From contig NC_064001.1 in assembly GCF_932276165.1 (NCBI RefSeq), positions 9,121,501 through 9,185,500 of the forward strand: a stretch of 64,000 nucleotides of DNA, read 5' to 3'. Shown in pieces: positions 54,765-64,000 of this stretch. The translations under genes and the position numbers were made by a program. The stretch's first letter is position 1; every line of letters starts with the position of its first letter. The notes under the pieces are model-generated. The model was not told where the DNA came from, did no database searches, and saw only the letters and a program-made list of their open reading frames with translations. The DNA is from Plutella xylostella (lineage: Eukaryota > Arthropoda > Insecta > Lepidoptera > Plutellidae).

Positions 54765-57700
54765 AGGTAACGGGTCCATATATCGCGGTATTCAAAATGG
54801 CGTCCTTATTTCGAGTTATATTTATTTTCATGATTATTACTCATTTTAATAGGTTTGGATACTCTAAAATTACATTTAATCGTTCATTATCTTTAACTGA
54901 AACTACTTGATGTAGTAAATATGTTTAAAATTGCCTAAAATTACTAAAAACTCATGTAATGTGCCGTGAGGGCGACGCCGCCATGTTTTTCATACAAACG
55001 CGACCCGGCTTACGTAAGGCCAGCCATATTTAATAATTGTGTTTTTTAATATTTATACGACGTTCAACTTTGTAAATAGTTTATATTTAGTTTATTATAT
55101 TCTTATACTTACATTAAATTTAAATTTTAACTCTTTTTAAACTAATTTAACCCCTTTAAACTCAAAAACAAAATACCTCGGTATAAGGGCCTGATTTTTA
55201 TACGTTGTTCCTAACTCCGAGTTACCCTCGGTATAAGGAAAAATACTATGTCATGATTATTAGCTTATAACTTTACAAATAATAACATTTGAAGTATATG
55301 CTTGATTACATAATAATAATGATGAACGTGACAAGCTTATAACCTAATTCGGCGGTACAAAATATCCTCTAGGAATCTTAATATGACACGATAATTGTTG
55401 ACCCAAAAATCATGGTTACATAGAAAACCTTAACTTAGTATGTATATTTGAAATGATAAAAAACAGTGTTATTTCATCGCTATTAACGTAAGTGATACAT
55501 AATTTTACCAATATTTTATGTATGATTTGAGTAACAAATCTATGTTGTTTCTAAATCGATAATTTGATAACTCGGAATATGGATTATTAAAATACTTGCT
55601 GAACCCCTAACATGGAGTATGACATTTTACATAGGTAGGTACCTCGGAAATCGGAATATGACTACATCACACCTTCGCAGTGTCATCCGATGCCGTCATC
55701 AAACCATAAAATCAAGATGAATTAGCGACTTTCTTCCTAAATATAAAAGGGGTGTGGATAGATATGCCTGACTTTACGAAACTACTACTAGATACTACCT
55801 ACTTATTACTCTTTATAAAAGAAGAAAGAAAGAAATTTGTAGACGTAAAACTTTATTTGGGTGAATAAAATAACACACACGACCGTGGAGTTTTTATAAC
55901 ACTTATATACACAATTGCCTAATTTCATTTTTGTATTTTATTTCCATTATCCTTCTACTTCGAGGTCTGATGGCCGTTGTAATATTGTTATCCCAGAATT
56001 CCCAGATAAATGAATGTCCTGTATACTGCATTTCATGTTTGGTTTAGGGGTCTGGTTGATTTTTTCATTTTCTTGTTGTTGTCACTGAAAAATAAAGTAA
56101 GTAGGTAAATTGTATGGATAGTTGACAGAATTAAGCTTATCCTTATAAGTTGGTACCCATTTTCACAAAACTTAGTGAGTTTAGAAACGAAAACGCTAGA
56201 ACAAAAACCTAGGTTAGTAACTAAACTGATGCCAAATTACTGATAAAAACATAAAAATATTTCCATTTTACGTAATTTCCTAAAATAATTCGCACACAAG
56301 CTTACCTTATCGATTTTCCAATTGCATATTGCAAATACAAACATAATAATTTAATAAAAGATGTTTGTTTTCTAATGTAAAGACTTAACAAAAATACTTT
56401 CAAAGAATAGCGGCAAACTTTTCGGCGGAAAATTGAACATGGCGCCGGCGCGCCTCCAGTCCAGCGCGCATGCGCCATAGAGATGTACAGTATTGTGCAA
56501 ATTAATGTGAACACGAGTGAAAATTTGAAAAAAATACATTTATAAGTTCTAAAATAAAAAAACAGAGATATATTAATACAATTTAAGTTATTTTAATAGA
56601 AAATGTGTCCTCCCTGCATTTTATAACTTCTTCAACACGTTTTGGAATAGAATAGACATGACTTTAACAGTTTTCTGATATTTACTGGTCTAAAAAACTT
56701 GTATGGATTACAGCCTCAATCATTTTAGTTTTTCTTTTGCAATCCGTTTTACGAAGTCTAACTTTCACGATGGCCCACTTATTTTCAATGGGATGAAGTG
56801 CCTGTGAGTTCTCGGGCCATCCAAAGCCATGATATCTGGTTGTCCTTAAAATATTTAAGCATAATCTTGGACACGTGGCATGGAGCCGAATTTTGTTGAA
56901 AAACTTATTGACCGTTAGCATCAACTTTTCTTAGTTTGGGGCTGTTTTTCTTATATAGGTACCGGATGACTTGTGCCCATCGAAGGGATGATGGACTCGC
57001 TAAAATACAGTGACTTGCTAGAACGGAGATTAGAAGTTGAACTAAGAAAATTTGATGATAACGGTCTATAAGTTTTTCATAAAGTTTGGCTCCATGCCAC
57101 GTGTCTAAGATACTTAAATATTTCAAGGACAACAAGATATCATGCCTTTGGATGGCCAGAGAACTCACCGGCACTTAATCCCATTGAAAATAAGTGGGCC
57201 ATCGTGTAAGTTAGACTTCGTAAAACGGATTGCACAAGAAAAACTTAAATGATTGAGGCTGTAATCCATACAAGTTTTTTAGACCAGTAAATATCAGAAA
57301 ACTGTTAAAGTCATGTCGATTCTATTCCAAAACGTGTTGAAGAAGTTATAAAATTCAGGGAGGACACATTTTCTATTAAAATAACTTAAATTGTATTAAT
57401 ATATCTCTGTTTTTTTTATTTTAGAACTATTAAATGTATTTTTTTCAAATTTTTACTCGTGTTCACATTAATTTGCACAATACTGTACCTAGTGCAATGT
57501 TCCTTGCTTCCGACCTATGCTTGAATGAAAAAATAATCGATGCTGGATCGATTCCTGGGTAGATACTTTTATTATAATCATATTCGTTTATAGTAAATAC
57601 ATTAGGTACTCATTGGAAATTAGTACTGATAAGGTATTTGGCTTTTGTAAGTATTCGATACTTTTCCTCATCCCTTACACATCTACTTTTATTACGTATC

Positions 57701-58425
57701 ATCAACTTTTAAACATTTAAGTAAGAACATAAAATATCGTGGAAAAATTTTAGACCTTACTTAGATAAAAACTATAGTAAAAAATGTTTAAATCATTCGA
57801 GTTCAATAATCGATTATATTCGATTACTGTCACTATTTCATAAATTTACCCCATCTCTACTCTATTTTTTTTTAATCGCTTGGAAAAGTCCATAGAACAT
57901 CATAGAAGCATTATGAATATTTTTTCTAGCCAATGTTACCAGTTGCAATAATGAATTATGAAAATGTTACATAAATAATAGAAATTATCACGAAAACCAA
58001 TATAAATGGAGAGTATTTAATTCTTTTCATTATTTTCAACTACTATTTAGAATAATTAAATTTATTTGGAGTACTTTAGGGTTAAAAAAGTATATCGATA
58101 TTTTAGATTGTAATTTCCTTATGTTCATGGCCACACTCATGGAGCCACTGACAGGACTAACTCGGAATATGGAACAGGCTACCTCGGTATATGGAAGAAA
58201 CCATAATCCTACCTCGGTATAAGGGCAAATCGACATGTGTAATAAATTATATTTTTTTAAGTATAATTAATGTGTTATCAATGAATCTGTGTTAAGAAAT
58301 ATAAAATTTAACGTATATTCTTACAGAAGACAATATTTCACATCAATATTGATGGTTACAAATGCTTATTTTTCTTACTTACTTTCAAATGTTGTTATTT
58401 ACCTCGGAATATGGACCCGTTACCT
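54765..58425. mobile_element. TA-flanked DNA transposon, copy 1 (carries a nested element)
   Basis: Terminal inverted repeats AGGTAACGGGTCCATAT and ATATGGACCCGTTACCT, flanked by TA on both sides. Without the nested 998-base insert it is about 2.66 kb and nearly identical to 60482-63149. Short motifs of the type CTCGGNATANGG recur throughout (near 55182, 55226, 55575, 55660, 58160-58225, 58402), in both subterminal regions and inside. No frame longer than about 70 codons; non-autonomous. The TA target suggests the Tc1/mariner superfamily, but this is inference from the target alone. Confidence 0.85.
56488..57485. mobile_element. Nested foldback element built from a Tc1/mariner transposase end
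   Basis: Inserted at TA; the sister copy shows the empty site (GATGTACCTAGTG near 62204). Ends CAGTATTGTGCAAATTAATG and its mirror. The whole element is a giant inverted repeat: arms of about 450 bases around a spacer near 56938-57031. Each arm encodes, on opposite strands, the Tc1-type DDE C-terminus (FGWPENSQALHPIENKWAIV on the - strand, 56924-56682; the right arm is a diverged copy). There is no complete transposase, so it must be moved in trans. Confidence 0.85.
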
Positions 58426-58912
58426 TATACTTCTCAATAAGTAAAAAAAAACTCAAGTCAAGTAGAAGTAAGAAAACAAATACAAAATTAAACCGATTAT
58501 TGAAAACAAATTTAAGAAAAAATAAGTTCAACCAATCGATACCCTTTCCGAGATTAAAAAGTTATTGACATTTTATACGAACTTCGTCAAATTTGTGTAA
58601 AAATGACGTCATAGTGACGTCGATAGGAGTTGCTATTGCTACAGTCAGTAACAGGTTTGTTTGAATGTCACGAGAAATTAATCACTATTTGTTTATCATT
58701 ATACGATCTGAAGACCATAGAAAGATGATCTGATGGTGGATATCTTAGGAATCGATCTTGAATTCAGTACACAGTAAAATGTAACAACTACTACGAGTAT
58801 TTAAAATGTGAGTACACACATAAAAGTCGCCATATTTTTAATCGACTTCAAAAAAAGGAGGAAAACGAGCGAGGGTTCCGGTTAGCAGTTGGCGAGAAAG
58901 ATACTGGTTATT

Positions 58913-60225
58913 TCATGCTTTTCTGTTATTTTCAAGCTTGGAGAATATGTCTTTAACCCATCTTGGAGAAGACACATGTATTACAGTTAATTGTTTACGG
59001 GAGATTTGTTTAAGAGTGAAGGAAGCATTCTTCAGTCTACAACATGAAATCAAGATTTTACCTTCAGAAAAGATGCCCCATCCAGTAGCCCTGGCCTTCT
59101 TACTTAGTTTCAGGACATCAGGTATGTGGTACAGGCATGCGGGTTGAATGAACTTTGAGAATTTCACTTCTGCCCCTAGCTCCAACAGTGCAATGTCATT
59201 GTATTTTTTTCCGGCTATGAATTTAGGGCTTCTCATAATCCGATGTATTTTTATGTCAAGAGTGTTTTCAGGCATGGCTTTCTGAAAGTTAAGAAGTTTT
59301 ATAGTATTTTCGTGGACGTTGGATACTAAAGTATTTATTTAAGATTCATATATCATTTTCATATTCAAAGGTCAATGGTACTATAATGTAATATATAAAG
59401 GACGATGATTAGATTCTGATATCTATGTTCTCGTTAGTATAGGCAAAAAAATAGTCTTAAGAATTTTAGTCTGGTGCCGCCATTGTCTGACTCTCCTTGC
59501 CTACGAATTTACCTTTAACCAGCTGGTGCTTATATTTTAATCAACATTTCCTAATTCATCATCAATACTTACAGTATCCAAAGCAGTGGTATGTCCAAGT
59601 CGGACCGAGTGCGGCTCTCTGTCGGGCAGTGTTGTGTCAATCCTCACAGCAGTGCATTGTGCCGCAGTCAGGACGAACTTGGAGCTTATCAGAGATCCAC
59701 CGCATCTGAAGTCCAAGCTGCCGTTCACCCTTCTCCAACCTATGGCAGCCTGGTACATGTTATTATTAATGTAGTGTTCATATTATATATGAAATATATA
59801 AAACAATAATCATTATAGTTCAGTCTTAAAGATTATTCAAGAGTCAGTACTGCCAATCAAATTATTGCTGTCCCTATAGATTAGGTACAGGGTGAAATGT
59901 TTGGTATCAATCAACTATCTGCTGCCATACTTACTTACACTTACCCGACATACTTACACAGACAAATTTTATCACAGATTAAACAGATTACAAAAAAACA
60001 AACAATGGCTGTCTGGATGGTGTGTGTGTGTGTAGCTGTATAAGTACACACTATGTACTCTGTCTTTCTCGTTTATTATTTATCAAAGAACCATCTTTTG
60101 TTTTTTGAGATCATAGAAAAAACGTGAAATAAAGATAAATCTGTATACCATGTGTGGATATTCTCCTTGGTACACGTATCTGGCACCTGAATCGATATTT
60201 GATCCTTCGGGACGCAATTGTGGTT
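58913..60225 (-). pseudogene. Decayed snake-like protease relative (gene E)
   Basis: Three recognisable exons in paralog order and phase: 60225-60149 (activation region, ends QGEYPHM), 59749-59573 (AAIGWRRVNGSLDFRCGGSL) and 59281-59062 (KKYNDIALLELGAEVKFSKF). The catalytic His is Gln (LTAAQC); Asp of the triad is present. At the activation position the sequence has no I/V-x-GG. A C-terminal piece (SSPRWVKDIFSKLENNRKA, stop at 58913) follows, but no GDSGG exon was found and its frame does not join to the preceding exon. Upstream exons are absent: a transposon copy occupies 60482-63149. Best read as a remnant of a protease-homolog gene. Confidence 0.75.
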
Positions 60226-60252
60226 CTGAAAAACCTAAAAAATACAGAATAC

Positions 60253-60335
60253 AGGAACTGTTCTTTTTTGAAGTTGGTGCCATATTTCTTCAGATTACTT
60301 TGTCACCGCACCAACATCAAAAAAGAACAGTTCCT
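60253..60335. repeat. Short hairpin element (28-base arms)
   Basis: 60253-60280 (AGGAACTGTTCTTTTTTG, then AAGTTGGTGC) mirrors 60308-60335 with 27 of 28 matches and a 27-base loop. It lies just upstream of the first recognised gene E exon. Confidence 0.75.
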
Positions 60336-60481
60336 GCTTAGGTATATTTGTACTGTCTCATACGAGTAGAATTTGTGTAAACCTTAAATTATTTCTTACA
60401 TTTTAGTGGTTTTTTGAAGTCGGTTTTTTAATTTTACTATTAGCAGTTGAAAATACTAATACGATGATCCTTTTCTACATA

Positions 60482-63149
60482 AGGTAACGGGTCCATATAT
60501 CGCGGTATTCAAAATGGCGTCCTTATTTCGAGTTATATTTATTTTCATGATTATTACTTATTTTAATAGGTTTGGATACTCTAAAATTACATTTAATCGT
60601 TCATTATCTTTAACCGAAACTACTTGATGTAGTAAATATGTTTAAAATTGCCTAAAATTACTAAAAACTCATGTAATGTGCCGTGAGGGCGACGCCGCCA
60701 TGTTTTTCATACAAACGCGACCCGGCTTACGTAAGGCCAGCCATATTTAATAATTGTGTTTTTTAATATTTATACGACGTTCAACTTTGTAAATAGTTTA
60801 TATTTAGTTTATTATATTCTTATACTTACATTAAATTTAAATTTTAACTCTTTTTAAACTAATTTAACCCCTTTAAACTCAAAAACAAAATACCTCGGTA
60901 TAAGGGCCTGATTTTTATACGTTGTTCCTTACTCCGAGGTACCCTCGGTATAAGGAAAAATACTATGTCATGATTTTTAGCTTATAACTTTACAAATAAT
61001 AACATTTGAAGTATATGCTTGATTACATAATAATAATGATGAACGTGACAATCTTATAACCTAATTCGGCGGTACAAAATATCCTCTAGGAATCTTAATA
61101 TGACACGATAATTGTTGACGCAAAAAACATGGTTACCTAGAAAACCTTAACTTAGTATGTATATTTGAAATGTTAAAAAACAGTGTTATTTTATCCCTAT
61201 TAACGTAAGTGATACATATTTTTACCAATATTTTATGTATGATTTGAGTAACATATGAGTAACTATGTTGTTTCTAAATCGATAATTTGATAACTCGAAA
61301 TATGGATTATTAAAATACTTGCTGAACCCCTAATATGGAGTATGACATTTTACATAGGTAGGTACCTCGGAAATCGGAATATGACTACATCACACCTTCG
61401 CAGTGTCATCCGATGCCGTCATCAAACCATAAAATCAAGATGAATTAGCGACTTTCTTCCTAAATATAAAAGGGGTGTGGATAGATATGCCTGACTTTAC
61501 GAAACTACTACTAGATACTACCTACTTATTACTCTTTATAAAAGAAGAAAGAAAGAAATTTGTAGACGTAAAACTTTATTTGGGTGAATAAAATAACACA
61601 CACGACGGTTGAGTTTTTATAACACTTATATACACAATTGCCTAATTTCATTTCTGTATTTTATTTCCATTATCCTTCTACTTCGAGGTCTGATGGCCGT
61701 TGTAATATTGTTATCCCAGAATTCCCAGATAAATGAATGTCCTGTATACTGCATTCCATGTTTGGTTTAGGGGTCTGGTTGATTTTTTCATTTTCTTGTT
61801 GTTGTCACTGAAAAATAAAGTAAGTAGGTAAATTGTATGGATAGTTGACAGAATTAAGCTTATCCTTATAAGTTGGTACCCATTTTCACAAAACTTAGTG
61901 AGTTTAGAAACGAAAACGCTAGAACAAAAACCTAGGTTAGTAACTAAACTGATGCCAAATTACTGATAAAAACATAAAAATATTTCCATTTTACGTAATT
62001 TCCTAAAATAATTCGCACACAAGCTTACCTTATCGATTTTCCAATTGCATATTGCAAATACAAACATAATAATTTAATAAAAGATGTTTGTTTTCTAATG
62101 TAAAGACTTAACAAAAATACTTTCAAAGAATAGCGGCAAACTTTTCGGCGGAAAATTGAACATGGCGCCGGCGCGCCTCCAGTCCAGCGCGCATGCGCCA
62201 TAGAGATGTACCTAGTGCAATGTTCCTTGCTTCCGACCTATGCTTGAATGAAAAAATAATCGATGCTGGATCGATTCCTGGGTAGATACTTTTATTATAA
62301 TCATATTCGTTTATGGTAAATACATTAGGTACTCATCGGAAATTAGTACTGATAAGGTATTTGGCTTTTGTAAGTATTCGATACTTTTCCTCATCCCTTA
62401 CACATCTACTTTTATTACGTATCATCAACTTTTAAACATTTAAGTAAGAACATAAAATATCGTGGAAAAATTTTAGACCTTACTTAGATAAAAACTATAG
62501 TAAAAAATGTTTAAATCATTCGAGTTCAATAATCGATTATATTCGATTACTGTCACTATTTTATCAATTTACCCCATCTCTACTCTATTTTTTTTTTAAT
62601 CGCTTGGAAAAGTCCATAGAACATCATAGAAGCATTATGAATATTTTTTCTAGCCAATGTTACCAGTTGCAATAATTAATTATGAAAATGTTACATAAAT
62701 AATAGAAATTATCACGAAAACCAATATAAATGGAGAGTATTTAATTCTTTTCATTATTTTCAACTACTATTTAGAATAATTAAATTTATTTGGAGTACTT
62801 TAAGGTTAAAAAAGTATATCGATATTTTCGATTGTAATTTCCTTATGTTCATGGCCACACTCATGGAGCCACTGACAGGACTAACTCGGAATATGGAACA
62901 GGCTACCTCGGTATATGGAAGAAACCATAATCCTACCTCGGCATTAGGGCAAATCGACATGTGTAATAAATTATATTTTTTTAAGTATAATTAATGTGTT
63001 ATCAATGAATCTGTGTTAAGAAATATAAAATTTAACGTATATTCTTACAGAAGACAATATTTCACATCAATATTGATGGTTACAAATGCTTATTTTTCTT
63101 ACTTACTTTCAAATGTTGTTATTTACCTCGGAATATGGACCCGTTACCT
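60482..63149. mobile_element. TA-flanked DNA transposon, copy 2 (uninterrupted)
   Basis: Same terminal inverted repeats and TA flanks as 54765-58425, same orientation, 2,668 bases, only scattered single-base differences. It gives the empty-site allele for the nested foldback element and defines the length of the parent element. The CTCGGNATANGG motifs are conserved (near 60894, 60945, 61290, 61375, 62885-62940, 63126). Confidence 0.88.
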
Positions 63150-63447
63150 TATTTAAAATTACACTAAGCATAACTTTTACAATAATCATATTTAATAATA
63201 TGCCTTTAACATTTAATAGGTAGATCTTCATCGTTATCATTACGATTATGAATGAACTATGTATTTATGAAACATTGGTCTTGACCTCTAATGATAAACC
63301 GACCAAAGTAAAATGCTATGAAGGAAATTTGATTTGCATACGCGTTGCCAACTATTTACTGGTGTCGGGTTTTATAAAACCAGTCTGACAACGTTTTTGA
63401 GTGCGTCGTATTGTATATTGTATCTCATTCAGATTTTTATAAAAAAT

Positions 63448-63596
63448 ATGGTGTATTTGATTCTTATAGGTAAGTAAATTAATGATCATTTTGAAAATGA
63501 GTGTAATTTTTAGTTTACCTACTAGTAATTATGGTTAACTTCTGTTTTTTTTCAGTCTTTACTTGTTTCACATTTATAAACAGTGCGCCACAATTG
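63448..63596 (+). CDS. Start of a secreted-protein gene (two exons, runs off window)
   Basis: Exon 63448-63469 starts ATG and ends at a consensus donor (ATAG/GTAAGT). Exon 63556-63596 follows acceptor TTTTTTTCAG and ends TTG/GTAAGT. Joined in phase they read MVYLILIVFTCFTFINSAPQ and one more Leu, a typical signal peptide with a cleavage site near NSA. A TATAAAA lies at 63373-63379. Later exons are beyond the window or not recognised; the product is unknown. Confidence 0.6.
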
Positions 63597-64000
63597 GTAA
63601 GTTACTCTTGAATTTGTTATAATCTGCTGCACTTTAATTAGGCATGTAGGCTAATATTTATGTTGCAGTAGCACTATAATGACAATAAAAACTGACAGTT
63701 CTGCACACTGTTTGGTATTTGCTAATACAGATTACCTACCTAATTACTTTCTGTTTTTATCAGAAATCACAAAAACAATGTCCGTGGAGACTCGCCCAGA
63801 GATGAATATGAATATGAATATATTTTTATTTCAAAATTTAACACAACTTACAATGCTATTGTACAATTGAGTGGATATCTCATATGGATGGTTTGAGATA
63901 CACTTGACTTTATCAAGATTATGTTCGCCTAGTGTGGAATTTGCAGCAACATTACAAAATCTACTTAAACAATTTGTTAATAAACGTTTTTATTTTACTT
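63597..64000 (+). other. No exon recognised to the end of the window
   Basis: Presumably intron of the gene starting at 63448. GAATATGAATATGAATATAT near 63804 is a short simple repeat. The open frame 63679-63870 overlaps it and has no support. Confidence 0.4.

Overview
The window is nuclear DNA of an insect, almost certainly a moth or butterfly (Lepidoptera). The genes have many short exons with GT-AG introns, the background is AT-rich, and the repeats are typical of Lepidoptera: a Lep1-like Helitron, RTE-type LINE tails ending in (GATGAT)n, tRNA-derived SINEs and BEL/Pao LTR elements. No prokaryotic features are present.

Layout. (1) 4.2-10.9 kb, + strand: the 3' part of a nicotinic acetylcholine receptor alpha-subunit gene (five assignable exons, Cys-loop to M4 and stop). 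The exon encoding ligand-binding loop C lies in a tandemly duplicated block with a second, 5'-truncated copy and two decayed fragments. (2) 10.9-18.6 kb: a perfect hairpin overlapping a possible poly(A) signal, a SINE, a solo BEL LTR and an RTE fragment. (3) 18.6-54.5 kb, - strand: a head-to-tail cluster of secreted trypsin-like (snake-like, S1A) serine proteases sharing one exon plan. From right to left these are gene D (47.3-54.5 kb), gene C (40.8-46.3 kb) and gene B (22.9-40.1 kb), whose last exon appears to splice on into a second protease unit A (18.6-22.9 kb). (4) 58.9-60.2 kb, - strand: a decayed protease relative (gene E). (5) 63.4 kb, + strand: the first two exons of a secreted-protein gene running off the window.

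Only gene C is intact and has every hallmark of an activatable trypsin (V16, H57, D102, D189, S195; 14 exons, 599 residues). D keeps the residues but has a one-base frame error in an A-run just before the catalytic domain. B and A keep H/D/S but have lost the new N-terminus residue and D189. A is also split by a LINE inside its catalytic-His exon. E has H57 changed to Q and no visible Ser exon. The cluster therefore looks like one working enzyme with decaying or repurposed paralogs.

Mobile DNA fills the introns and gaps. It includes a BEL/Pao element with a perfect 1,714-bp internal tandem duplication in the intron between gene B exons 3 and 4; an adjacent 3.5-kb candidate DNA transposon with clustered GCAGAAAGGACTCAA motifs; twin 2.66-kb TA-flanked elements bracketing gene E, one carrying a nested 998-bp foldback element made from a Tc1/mariner transposase end; a 1.2-kb element in gene D; and several hairpin MITE families. 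Everything was read by eye. Splice sites were chosen by consensus, phase and agreement among paralogs.
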